Source of the DNA: Candidatus Dormiibacterota bacterium
GTDB lineage: Bacteria; Chloroflexota; Dormibacteria; Dormibacterales; Dormibacteraceae
NCBI GenBank assembly: GCA_003139695.1
Contig: PLJM01000025.1
Coordinates: 124,001 to 188,000 of the forward strand
Direction: 5' to 3'
DNA length: 64,000 bases
Shown here one piece after another: positions 53,801 to 61,820 of this stretch; positions within the stretch are counted from its first letter, which is position 1, and each line of letters opens with the position of its first letter. Below the pieces are notes generated by a model that did no database searches, was not told the DNA's origin, and worked only from the letters and a program-made list of their open reading frames with translations. A program made the translations under genes and the position numbers.

Positions 53801-54466
53801 GTGAGCGACTGCTGCACGCCGAAGGGCTACCGGCAGATCTTCAGCGAACGCGGCGCGCGGGCGCAGGCGCGCGACTACCGCCGCAATGGCCTCGACGCCA
53901 CCTCGCGCCGCATCGTGGACCTGTTGAAGGAACGGGGCGTTCAAGGGTTGACGTTGCTGGAGATTGGCGGCGGGATCGGCGCGATCCAGATCGAGCTGTT
54001 GAAGGCGGGCATGGCCCGCGCCGTCAGCGTGGAGCTGACTCCCAGCTACGAAGCGAGCGCGGCCGGCCTTCTGCGCGAGGCGGGCCTGGCGGATCGGGTC
54101 GAGCGCCGCGTGATGGACTTCGTCGAAGCCGCCACCGAAGTCGCATCTGCCGACATCGTCGTGATGAACCGCGTGGTGTGCTGCTACCCGGACCTGCCGC
54201 GCCTCGAGGGGGCTGCGGCGGACCACGCACTGCATACCCTCGTCATGAGCTTTCCGAAAGAACGATGGTGGACGAGGGTGATGGTGTGGATGGCGAACGT
54301 TGGCATGGCCATCACTCGGCGCGAGTTCCGCATATTTCTGCACCCGGTCGTCCAGATCTGGGCCACCGGCGAGTCACATGGCCTCGAGCGGTCGGTCAGC
54401 CGTCCCGGAGTGTTCTGGGAAATCGCCGCCATGCAGCGTGGGGCGGCGCTGCCGGCCACCGTCTAA
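53801..54466 (+). CDS. SAM-dependent class I methyltransferase
   Basis: A 221-residue methyltransferase. Motif I is LTLLEIGGGIGAIQIELL, preceded by an N-terminal helix with CCTPKGYRQIFSERGAR; the post-II segment ASADIVVMNRVVCCYPDL and the later MSFPKERWWTRV resemble the Mg-protoporphyrin methyltransferase (BchM)-like group, though no chlorophyll gene is present. The acceptor is unknown. The start is GTG 53801, 27 bases from the divergent glycosidase. The following 227 bases (54467-54693) contain no gene I can support and no clear structure. Confidence 0.8.
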   Translation: MSDCCTPKGYRQIFSERGARAQARDYRRNGLDATSRRIVDLLKERGVQGLTLLEIGGGIGAIQIELLKAGMARAVSVELTPSYEASAAGLLREAGLADRVERRVMDFVEAATEVASADIVVMNRVVCCYPDLPRLEGAAADHALHTLVMSFPKERWWTRVMVWMANVGMAITRREFRIFLHPVVQIWATGESHGLERSVSRPGVFWEIAAMQRGAALPATV

Positions 54467-54693
54467 GGCAAGAAACGCCCGGCTTGGGGCGTCGTCACCT
54501 TTACAGATGCAAACGCGTTCCCGCGGAGCGATCGGACTCGCGCTGGCGCGGTCGCTGCACTCGTGCCGTCGAGTCACGCGGGACGTGTGGTGGCGCCCGC
54601 GGTTCCTGGCACGACCTGCCAGGTGTTCCCCGATCATCGAATAGATCACTTTGCGCATACGTCGATCTTGACGGGAATCTAGTCTTTGTCGTC

Positions 54694-55485
54694 GTGAGCA
54701 GCCAGCCGGTCGGCATCTTCGACTCCGGCGTCGGCGGTCTGTCTGTGCTGCGCGACATCCGTGCGGCGCTGCCCGCGGAGTCGATCGATTACGTCGCCGA
54801 CTCTGCCAACGCGCCATGGGGCGACAAGCCGGCGGAGTTCATCCGCGTGCGTGGGCTCGAGATCGCGGGCTTTCTCGTGGCGCAGGGAGTGAAAGCGATG
54901 GTCATCGGCTCGAACACCGGGACCGCCGGCTCCGCGGAGGCCCTTCGCGCGACGCTGACCATGCCGGTCATCGCCATCGAGCCGGGCATCAAGCCGGCGG
55001 CGGCGGCGACCAGGTCCGGGGTCGTCGGCGCGATTGTGACGACCACGATGGGCGCTTCCGACCGCATGGCCTCCCTACTCGACCGCTTCGGGCGGAACGT
55101 CCGCGTGATCAGCGTGCCTGTGCCAGGCCTGGTGGAGCACGTCGAGGCGGCCGACCTCGACAGCGCCGAGCTGCGCGGATTGGTCGAGGGGTACGTGAGA
55201 CCCCTGCTCGACCAGGGCGCGGACACGATAGTGCTCGGGTCGACGCACTACGTGTTCCTGCGGCCGCTGATCGCCGAGATCGCCGGTGACGACGTCACGA
55301 TCATTGATACAGGTGCAGCGGTTGCGCGCCAGCTAGCGCGCGTCCTCGCGGAGCGTGGCCTGGCCGCGCCGCATGAGGCAAAGGCCAGCGAGCGTTTCTG
55401 GACCAGCGGCGACCCTGAGGAGTCGCAGCGCGTGATGTCAGCTCTCCTGGGCAGGAAGGTCAGCGTCAAGAAGCTGACCGTTTAG
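54694..55485 (+). CDS. Glutamate racemase-like protein lacking both catalytic cysteines
   Basis: A 263-residue Asp/Glu racemase-fold protein clearly related to MurI: GIFDSGVGGLSVLRDI with Asp10, APWGDKP, then VIGSNTGTAGSAEA and IVLGSTHYVFLRP. In glutamate racemase the two acid/base residues are cysteines in CNT and GCTH; here they are Ser73 (codon 54910-54912) and Ser183 (55240-55242), while Asp10 and His185 remain. Each change needs two base substitutions from TGC, so it is not a sequencing slip. It is therefore unlikely to racemise glutamate by the classical mechanism. GTG 54694 is eight bases after a TAGTCT hexamer. Longer frames upstream overlap the methyltransferase. Confidence 0.85.
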   Translation: MSSQPVGIFDSGVGGLSVLRDIRAALPAESIDYVADSANAPWGDKPAEFIRVRGLEIAGFLVAQGVKAMVIGSNTGTAGSAEALRATLTMPVIAIEPGIKPAAAATRSGVVGAIVTTTMGASDRMASLLDRFGRNVRVISVPVPGLVEHVEAADLDSAELRGLVEGYVRPLLDQGADTIVLGSTHYVFLRPLIAEIAGDDVTIIDTGAAVARQLARVLAERGLAAPHEAKASERFWTSGDPEESQRVMSALLGRKVSVKKLTV

Positions 55486-55507
55486 CGCGGCGATAATACC
55501 GACGCAC

Positions 55508-56278
55508 GTGAGAGATCAGGTCGCGGTGGTGACGGGCGCCGGCAGCGAAGCCGGGATTGGTTTTGCGATCGCACGCCGTCTTCACTCCGCAGGCTTCCAA
55601 GTCGCCATCGCGTCGACTACCGATCGCATTCACGACCGCGCGCGAGAGCTGGACTCGAGCGGAAAGACGGTCTTCGCGTTCGTCGCCGACCTCACCGACG
55701 AAGAGGCGGCGCGAAACGTCGTCGAGTCCGTGCTACGGCAGACGAAGCGGATCGATGTGCTGGTCAACAACGCCGGCATGGCTCAAACCGGCCGGCCGGC
55801 GCAAGACATGACGGTGCAGCAGACGCCTTACGCGGACTGGCAGCGGCAGATCGCGATCACGCTCAACACCGCCTTCCTCATGACCCGTGCCGTGCTGGCC
55901 GGCATGGTGGCCAGGAAGTACGGCCGGATCGTGAACGTGTCATCGGTGACCGGTCCGTTGGTGAGCCACCCGGGCTGGGCCGCCTACAGCGCGGCGAAGG
56001 CCGCGATGGACGGGATGATGCGGGCGGTGGCGCTGGAAACCGCCGCGGATGGCATCACGATCAACGCTGTCGCGCCTGGTTGGATCGCGACGGCGTCATC
56101 GGCAGAGAGTGAGCACTCCGCCGCTTTGTACACGCCGATCGGGCGGGCAGGCACGCCCGACGAGGTGGCGGCCGCGGTTGCTTTCCTGGCCTCGCCCGAC
56201 GCGTCCTACATCACCGGCCAATCGCTCGTTGTCGATGGTGGCAACATTCTTCAAGAGGACAAGGGCCCGTCGCGATAG
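55508..56278 (+). CDS. SDR-family oxidoreductase
   Basis: A 256-residue classical short-chain dehydrogenase: VAVVTGAGSEAGIGFAIARR, with two extra residues in the glycine motif, VLVNNAGMAQTG, SSVTGPLVSHPGW, the YSAAKAA catalytic pair and the C-terminal ITGQSLVVDGGN. It reduces a ketone or oxidises an alcohol with NAD(P); FabG-like but the substrate is unknown. GTG 55508 follows a GATAAT -10-like hexamer at 55492-55497 ten bases upstream, and lies 22 bases after the racemase-like gene. The agmatinase-family gene follows after 50 bases. Confidence 0.9.
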   Translation: MRDQVAVVTGAGSEAGIGFAIARRLHSAGFQVAIASTTDRIHDRARELDSSGKTVFAFVADLTDEEAARNVVESVLRQTKRIDVLVNNAGMAQTGRPAQDMTVQQTPYADWQRQIAITLNTAFLMTRAVLAGMVARKYGRIVNVSSVTGPLVSHPGWAAYSAAKAAMDGMMRAVALETAADGITINAVAPGWIATASSAESEHSAALYTPIGRAGTPDEVAAAVAFLASPDASYITGQSLVVDGGNILQEDKGPSR

Positions 56279-56328
56279 TCGGTTGGTAGTCGAACGATCA
56301 CCTGACCGTACTTAGTAGACTCCCGGCG

Positions 56329-57291
56329 ATGGGTGACCGCGGCGACAAGGTGATCGGGCCCGTCGACCCCATGCAGGTGCCGCGGTTTGCCGGTCCGGCC
56401 ACGTACGCCCGCCTGCCGGCGCTGGATGCGGTGGGCAAGGCCCAGGTGGCGATCCTCGGCGTGCCCTTTGACAGCGGTGTCGTCTACAGGCCGGGCGCGC
56501 GATTCGGGCCGGCCGCGATCCGGGCCGGATCCAGGATGCTGCGTCCTTTCAATGCGTGGACCGAGGCGGAGCCGTTTGCCCAGCAGGTGGCGGATGCCGG
56601 CGATGTGGCCTGCACGCCGTTCAGCATCGAGCAGGCCATTGGCGAGATCGAGGCGGCGGCGAAGGCGACGTACGAGCGCGCGCCGCATGTTTTAGCGATC
56701 GGCGGCGACCACACGGTCGCGTTGCCGATGTTGCGCGCGGCGTCGGCGCGCTTCGGGCCGCTCGCCTTGGTCCATTTCGACGCGCACCTCGACACGTGGA
56801 ACACGTACTTCGGCGGCGCGCGCTACACGCATGGGACTCCGTTTCGGCGCGCGGCGGAGGAGGGGCTGCTCGACCTACGGCGGTCGCTGCACGTCGGGAC
56901 GCGCGGACCGCAGTTCTCGGCGCAGGACCTGCCCGAGGACGCGGCGCTCGGATTCCGGCTGATCGATGGACGCGCAATTGACGATCGCGGCGCGGCCGCC
57001 ATCGCGAGCGAGATTCGGGAGGTTGTCGGCCAGGCACAGACGTATGTGTCGCTCGACATCGACGTCCTCGACCCTGCGTTCGCACCCGGCACTGGGACGC
57101 CCGAGGCCGGCGGCTGGAGCAGCCGAGAAGCGATCGCCGTCATCCGAGGCCTGGGCGGGATACGGCTCGCCGCGGCCGACGTGGTCGAGGTGGCGCCGGC
57201 GTACGACCACGCGGAGGTCACGGCGATAGCCGCGGCCAACATCGTCTATGAGCTCCTTTGCCTGTTCGCGATGACCAAGGGCGACGGTTAG
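56329..57291 (+). CDS. speB: Agmatinase/arginase-family ureohydrolase
   Basis: A 320-residue ureohydrolase. All manganese-binding motifs are present in order: GGDHTVALP, HFDAHLDTWN, SLDIDVLDPAFAPG with GTGTPEAGG, and the C-terminal VVEVAPAYDHAEVTA. PGARFGPAAIRAGS is typical of agmatinases, which split agmatine into putrescine and urea; guanidinobutyrase or proclavaminate-type substrates are alternatives, so the symbol is tentative. A TAGACT hexamer (56316-56321) ends seven bases before ATG 56329 with no ribosome site, again suggesting a leaderless transcript. Confidence 0.88.
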   Translation: MGDRGDKVIGPVDPMQVPRFAGPATYARLPALDAVGKAQVAILGVPFDSGVVYRPGARFGPAAIRAGSRMLRPFNAWTEAEPFAQQVADAGDVACTPFSIEQAIGEIEAAAKATYERAPHVLAIGGDHTVALPMLRAASARFGPLALVHFDAHLDTWNTYFGGARYTHGTPFRRAAEEGLLDLRRSLHVGTRGPQFSAQDLPEDAALGFRLIDGRAIDDRGAAAIASEIREVVGQAQTYVSLDIDVLDPAFAPGTGTPEAGGWSSREAIAVIRGLGGIRLAAADVVEVAPAYDHAEVTAIAAANIVYELLCLFAMTKGDG

Positions 57292-57375
57292 CTCGCCGCA
57301 GTCGACGTGACCGCCAAAGCGACAGCCGCAGAAGTGGGGTCGCGAGGCCGGGGCCACTCGAGAACGGCCATGTTT

Positions 57376-57458
57376 TGGTGGGCCGGGAGGGATTTGAACC
57401 CCCACAGCTTTCGCGGGTGGTTTACAGCCACTTGAGCTCGCCAATGCCCAGCCGACCC
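57376..57458 (-). tRNA. tRNA-Tyr (anticodon GTA)
   Basis: The minus-strand sequence folds as a class II tRNA of 83 bases. Acceptor GGGTCGG pairs with CCGGCCC (one T-G pair), followed by A and encoded CCA (57378-57376). The D arm is GGGC/GCTC, the anticodon loop CTGTAAA gives GTA, and the T arm is GGGGG with loop TTCAAAT. The variable arm is long, as in bacterial tRNA-Tyr. Confidence 0.93.
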
Positions 57459-57540
57459 AGCAACAGGTGCCGCCACCCAGTTGGCGGCGCGACGGCTATC
57501 GTACCCGCTCAAGCGGATCGCCCGACGCCATAATTCCCCC

Positions 57541-58842
57541 GTGGCGCGAGGCTACGCTCGATATGTCCTTGCCGTCATGGTGGGGATCAACTTCCTCAAT
57601 TACATGGACCGCTACGTGGCCGCGGTGGCCGCGCCCCTCATCCAGAAGGAGTTCGGCCTCAGCAACACCGAGGTCGGACTTCTCGCATCGGCGTTCCTGC
57701 TTGTCTACGCTGTGGCCGCCCTGCCGTTCGGCTACTGGGCGGACCGCGGCGTGCGCCGGACCGTGGTCGGGGTCGGGGTCGGCATCTGGAGCATCGCCAC
57801 GCTCTTCACCGGCTTTGCGCGCAACTTCTTCCAGCTCTTCCTGAGCAGGGCAGTCCTCGGAATCGGCGAGGCCAGCTACTACCCAGCGGGAACCTCTTTG
57901 CTGTCGGACTATTTTCCGAAGGACCAGCGCGGCCGGGTGATGTCGATATGGGGCGTGGGCAGCACGATCGGCATCGCGGTCGGTTTCGCCGGTGGCGGCT
58001 ACATCGCCGATAAATTCGGCTGGCGCGACGCATTCTTCTTTGCAGCAATCCCCGGAATTCTGTTCGCGCTGCTGGCTTTCGGGCTGCGCGAACCGTTGCG
58101 CGGCAGCGTCGAGGGGCGCGGCCCTGCCCTCAGGCAGACCCGCGATGCGAACCTGCGGACGTTTCTGAACCTCATTCGAATCCCTACTCTGAGGGCCACG
58201 ATCCTGTCGCAGACAGCTCTGTATTTCGTCCTTGCTTCCAACGCTTTTTGGCTGCCCACCCTCCTGGTTCGCCGATTCGACCTTTCGGTCAGTCAGGCGG
58301 GGCTCTTCGCCGGCATAGTCCTCGTGTTGGGCGGCCTGATCGGCACTCTAGCCGGCGGATGGATCGCAGACCGCCTGGCTGCAAAGAACCCAGCCGCCTA
58401 CCTGCAGGTCGGGATCGTGGGCTTTTTGATCGGCGCCGTCTTCATCGTCATCTCTCTGGTGGCTCCACTGAACATCGGGCCGATTCCGATTTTCGTTCCG
58501 GCGTTCTTAATCACCGTGATCGCCCTCTACCTGAACGCCGGTCCGTTCACCGCTGTGGCGCAGAACGTCGTGTCGCCCGCACTTCGAGCAAGCTGCGTGA
58601 CGATGCTGCTTTTCGTCGCTCACGTGTTCGGTGATTCGCACTCCACCTTCGACGTTGGCTTCCTCGCGGATCGGCTCGGCAGCCTTCAGTCCGCCCTGTT
58701 GATCACATCACCCACCTTGCTCATCCTCGCCGCGATCTTCGCGGCCACCGGGCTGCGCTCGGTCAAGCCGGACACGCAAGCAATGGAAGACGAGTGGGCC
58801 AAGCGCCCGGCGCAGCAGACGAACGCCGCGAGTGGTGCTTAG
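57541..58842 (+). CDS. MFS transporter, spinster-like
   Basis: A 433-residue major facilitator with 12 predicted membrane segments: FLNYMDRYVAAVAAPLIQKE in segment 1, GYWADRGVRRTV as the segment 2-3 signature, GIGEASYYPAGTSLLSDYFP in segment 4 and GGWIADRLAAKNP in the second half. The pattern matches spinster-like/ACS-type carriers of organic anions or sugars; the substrate is unknown. GTG 57541 follows CATAAT (57529-57534) by six bases, so a leaderless message is likely; an in-frame TTG at 57481 would add 20 residues without family similarity. Its stop overlaps the convergent LysM/CHAP gene end. Confidence 0.88.
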   Translation: MARGYARYVLAVMVGINFLNYMDRYVAAVAAPLIQKEFGLSNTEVGLLASAFLLVYAVAALPFGYWADRGVRRTVVGVGVGIWSIATLFTGFARNFFQLFLSRAVLGIGEASYYPAGTSLLSDYFPKDQRGRVMSIWGVGSTIGIAVGFAGGGYIADKFGWRDAFFFAAIPGILFALLAFGLREPLRGSVEGRGPALRQTRDANLRTFLNLIRIPTLRATILSQTALYFVLASNAFWLPTLLVRRFDLSVSQAGLFAGIVLVLGGLIGTLAGGWIADRLAAKNPAAYLQVGIVGFLIGAVFIVISLVAPLNIGPIPIFVPAFLITVIALYLNAGPFTAVAQNVVSPALRASCVTMLLFVAHVFGDSHSTFDVGFLADRLGSLQSALLITSPTLLILAAIFAATGLRSVKPDTQAMEDEWAKRPAQQTNAASGA

Positions 58843-59798
58843 TAGATAAACCCGACCAGCGCGCTCCCCAGCTGCCCGGGCTTGATGGTGCGCTCGTCGA
58901 TCACACCGAACGCGACGAAGTTCATCTCAGACACCGTCCACGAGCCGTCGGCGTTCACTGCCTCGACGTAAGCGACGTGACCGAGATAGCTCTCCCAGGT
59001 GACCATGATCGCGCCGACCTTCGGCTTCGAGCCGACCGGGTAGCCGGCGGCTGCGGCGTTCTGGTACCAGAAGCCCGCGTCGCCACGCCAGGTCACGTTG
59101 CGCTTGGTGGCCACGTAGTAGGTGCACCAACCGGGAGGGAAGCCTGTGGCCGGGTATGGGCCAAGGCAGCAGCCGAGGATGATCGGGTGGTAGGAGCCGC
59201 CACCGGTGCCTGTCTGCGCGAGGTTCTGAAACACGCTTGGGGGTGGCGGGAATGCCCCACCGACGCCGCCAGGGATGACGAGGACGGTGCCCGCGGTCAG
59301 CACCGGGCTGCGCAGGCGGTTGAAGTCGAGGATGGTCTGGGCGTCTGACCGGTATCTGACGGCGAGCTTGGCGAGCGTGTCAGTCGCCTTGGTGGTGACA
59401 ACGATGCCGCGAACCGGCGGGATCACCACTTGATCGCCCGTCGCGACCACAGCGCTGGAGATCAAGTTGGTGTTCGACCAGCGAATCTCGCTGACCGTGA
59501 CGTTGAACTTCTTGGCGACCTCTTTCAGGGTTTGGCCGGCGGCGATCGTATAAGTGACCGGAGTGTGGCTGATGGGGGCCGACAGCGGGATGGCCATCGG
59601 CTTGATGATCGTGCTGAACCGGCCCAGTGAGACGTCGCCCACCGTTCCGCCCTCGCCGCTGACGGTCGCCTCAGCGTTGACTGTCCCGATGCTGGCCGTG
59701 AAGGAGGACTGGTAGTGGCGATCCAACGACGCGTACCCGGAGATCGCGACCGCTATTGCGAGCACGACCGCATGGGTCAGATAACGATGGATTTTCAA
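58839..59798 (-). CDS. Secreted LysM-CHAP peptidoglycan hydrolase
   Basis: A 319-residue exported cell-wall enzyme. An N-terminal hydrophobic signal or anchor (residues about 7-24) is followed by a linker, two LysM domains (about 81-127, VTYTIAAGQTLKEVAKKF; about 131-176, TTKATDTLAKLAVRYR) that bind peptidoglycan, and a CHAP domain (about 200-319) with Cys225 in GWCTYYVATKR, His274 in GHVAYVE and the third residue in SEMNF. It is probably an amidase or endopeptidase for cell separation or growth. A 350-base structured region lies upstream. The start gives a typical signal peptide. Confidence 0.9.
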   Translation of the reverse strand: MKIHRYLTHAVVLAIAVAISGYASLDRHYQSSFTASIGTVNAEATVSGEGGTVGDVSLGRFSTIIKPMAIPLSAPISHTPVTYTIAAGQTLKEVAKKFNVTVSEIRWSNTNLISSAVVATGDQVVIPPVRGIVVTTKATDTLAKLAVRYRSDAQTILDFNRLRSPVLTAGTVLVIPGGVGGAFPPPPSVFQNLAQTGTGGGSYHPIILGCCLGPYPATGFPPGWCTYYVATKRNVTWRGDAGFWYQNAAAAGYPVGSKPKVGAIMVTWESYLGHVAYVEAVNADGSWTVSEMNFVAFGVIDERTIKPGQLGSALVGFIY

Positions 59799-60148
59799 TA
59801 CGTACCCCTAAAGCGATGTAAACCCGTCCACGTCGGACGGATCCCCCAAGACGCGGGTCACCCTATCAGACCCGCGCCAAGCCCGTCAACCCTAAAACCC
59901 TAGGGTTGGGGACCTGCGAACGGCTGGGGAAGGTGATGACCGTGAACTCACCTTGAATACGGGCCGCGAGACCCCGAAAAGGCCCCCAGCGAACAACAGT
60001 TCGCCCCAGCAAAACAGCTCGGCTGGGCGTTCTGCGCCCAGCCAATGGCTTGTCCACACGGTATTGAACGGTAAAGAGGAACTTCCCTTGCAAAAGCCTT
60101 GGAAACCGGCCGTCGGCAGGTGAGGGGGATAAGCTGCGCTCGATCGAG
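59799..60148 (-). other. Structured 350-base intergenic region upstream of the LysM-CHAP gene
   Basis: No gene is seen here. Perfect or near-perfect inverted repeats are GGCTGGGCG/CGCCCAGCC (60021-60043), GCGAAC/GTTCGC (around 59993-60008), AAGGTGA/TCACCTT (about 59934-59958), AACCCTAGGGTT (59896-59907) and CCGTCC/GGACGG near 59825-59841. On the minus strand TTGACG (59889-59884) with GATAGG (59867-59862) 16 bases later is a possible promoter. The folds beyond the promoter could be operators, those after it a 5' leader. I could not match it to a known riboswitch. Confidence 0.5.
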
Positions 60149-61081
60149 ATGAGCAGACTCCAAACGCCGGTATGCGACTTGCTTGGAATCCAGATTCCGA
60201 TCGTTCAAGCGGGCATGAGCACGTACACCACGCCCGAGCTGGTGGCGGCGGTGAGCAACGCAGGCGGCCTCGGGATCATCGGCGGCCTGTTCCGAGATGC
60301 TGACGAGCTGCGTGACGAGATCCTCAAGGTGCGGCAGCTGACCTCTCGGCCGTTCGGCGTCAACCACGTCGTTTCACAACTCGACTCTGGCGCGATTGAC
60401 GTGACCCTCGAGCTGCGCGTTCCAGTCCTCTCCCTCGCCTGGGGGAAAGCCGATGAGATTGTCCGCCGCGCTCACGACGCCGGCATGAAGGTCATCCATC
60501 AGGTGAACACGCCGGAGGAAGCAGGGCGTGCAGCGTCGGATGGCGCTGACGTCATCGTCGCGCAGGGCGCGGAGGGTGGCGGTCACGTCGGCGCCATGTC
60601 CACGCTGCCGTTGGTGCCGCAGGTCATAGATGTGGTCAACGGCGTGCCCGTGCTCGCGGCCGGCGGAATCGCTGACGGGCGTGGTCTCGCCGCAGTGTTG
60701 ATGCTCGGCGCGCAGGGAGTGTTGGTCGGGACTCGGTTCCTCGCCACGCCGGAGGCACGCGGCCGCGGCCACTCAAAGGACGTGATCCTCAACGCGCTGG
60801 GCAGCCAGACCGTGGCCAGCAAGTTTTTCGACGACGTGCTCGGCCTTCGCTGGCCCGGGGCATTGGTGCGTTCGATTCGGAATCCGCTGCTCGACAGGTG
60901 GGCCCAGCGCCAGCAGGACTGGGCTCTCGCCGCGGAGCAGATTCGTCCGTCGCTGGAGGCAGCCTTGGCAGCCGGGGACTTCGTGATCGCGGGCGAGTCG
61001 GCGGGGCTGATCCATGACATAGTGCCCGCCGGCGAGCTGGTGGCAAGAATCGCGCGAGAAGCAGAAGCGCTGCTCGGCTGA
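60149..61081 (+). CDS. Nitronate monooxygenase/FabK-family flavoprotein
   Basis: A 310-residue FMN-dependent TIM barrel of the nitronate monooxygenase/enoyl-ACP reductase II family: IPIVQAGMSTYTTPELVAAV at the N-terminus, NAGGLGIIGGLFRD, the FMN phosphate motifs VAQGAEGGGHVGAM and VLAAGGIADGRGLAAVLMLG, then VGTRFLATPEA. NMOs detoxify nitronates such as 3-nitropropionate; FabK makes fatty acids. The GGGH segment fits class I/II NMO, but the two cannot be separated safely. It converges with the SDR gene one base downstream. Confidence 0.88.
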   Translation: MSRLQTPVCDLLGIQIPIVQAGMSTYTTPELVAAVSNAGGLGIIGGLFRDADELRDEILKVRQLTSRPFGVNHVVSQLDSGAIDVTLELRVPVLSLAWGKADEIVRRAHDAGMKVIHQVNTPEEAGRAASDGADVIVAQGAEGGGHVGAMSTLPLVPQVIDVVNGVPVLAAGGIADGRGLAAVLMLGAQGVLVGTRFLATPEARGRGHSKDVILNALGSQTVASKFFDDVLGLRWPGALVRSIRNPLLDRWAQRQQDWALAAEQIRPSLEAALAAGDFVIAGESAGLIHDIVPAGELVARIAREAEALLG

Positions 61082-61082
61082 G

Positions 61083-61820
61083 TTAGGGCCCGCCTCGCAC
61101 GTAGATGTTCTGTCCGGAAACGAAGCTGGACTCATCGCTGCACAAGAAGGCGATCACGTTTGCGATGTCCTGCGGCTGACCCACCCGACGCAGCGGGATC
61201 TGCGAAGCCGCGCCCAACTTGAATGCCTCGTAGTCGACGCCCATGCGCTCAGCGGTCGCTCGCGTCATCCGCGTCTCGACAAATCCCGGCGCGACCGTGT
61301 TGACGTTGACGTTGTATTGGCCGAGCTCGATGGCCAGAGTTCGCGCCATGCCCTGAAGGCCCGCCTTCGCTGCCGAGTAGTTGGCCTGGCCCCGATTCCC
61401 GAGCGCCGAGGTCGAGGACAGAAACACCATCTTCCCGTACTTGTTATCGACCATGTGCTTCTGGGCTGCTCGCGCGCACAGAAATGTGCCCTTGAGGTGC
61501 GTGTCGATGACGGCGTCCCAATCCTCGTCGGTCATCTTGAAGAGCAGGTTGTCGCGGATGATGCCGGCGCAGGTTACGAGCACGTCGAGCCGCCCGAGCT
61601 CCTTGACGGTCCGCTCGACCATGCTCTCGACCTGCGCTCGATTGCTCACGTCGCAGGCAATGGCCAGCCCACCGAACGGGCCCGCGATCTCCTTGGCCGG
61701 GCCCTCGTCGAGGTCTGACACCGCGACCTTGGCTCCTTCCTTGGCGAAAAGCTGCGCGGTCGCCGCACCGATTCCACGCCCTGCGCCAGTGACGAGCGCG
61801 ACCTTCCCCTCAAATCTCAT
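61083..61820 (-). CDS. FabG-like SDR oxidoreductase
   Basis: A 245-residue classical SDR related to 3-oxoacyl-ACP reductase: VALVTGAGRGIGAATAQLF, VLVTCAGIIRDNLLF, SSTSALGNRGQANYSAAKAG with catalytic Ser/Tyr/Lys, VAPGFVETRMT and FVSGQNIYVRGGP. It reduces 3-ketoacyl thioesters or similar ketones with NADPH. ATG 61820 overlaps the gamma-glutamyltransferase stop (ATGA); the longer frame to 62360 is a shadow of that gene. It is outside any fatty-acid operon, so the substrate is uncertain. Confidence 0.9.
   Translation of the reverse strand: MRFEGKVALVTGAGRGIGAATAQLFAKEGAKVAVSDLDEGPAKEIAGPFGGLAIACDVSNRAQVESMVERTVKELGRLDVLVTCAGIIRDNLLFKMTDEDWDAVIDTHLKGTFLCARAAQKHMVDNKYGKMVFLSSTSALGNRGQANYSAAKAGLQGMARTLAIELGQYNVNVNTVAPGFVETRMTRATAERMGVDYEAFKLGAASQIPLRRVGQPQDIANVIAFLCSDESSFVSGQNIYVRGGP

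Noticed and set aside
54178..54693. Long N-terminal extension of the racemase-like protein
   Set aside because: The upstream frame overlaps the methyltransferase in another frame and lacks similarity; GTG 54694 begins the conserved fold.
59799..60148. c-di-AMP (ydaO) riboswitch upstream of the LysM/CHAP gene
   Set aside because: The setting is right, but the conserved core segments of that riboswitch, such as the GGGUGAAUC stretch, are not present on the minus strand.
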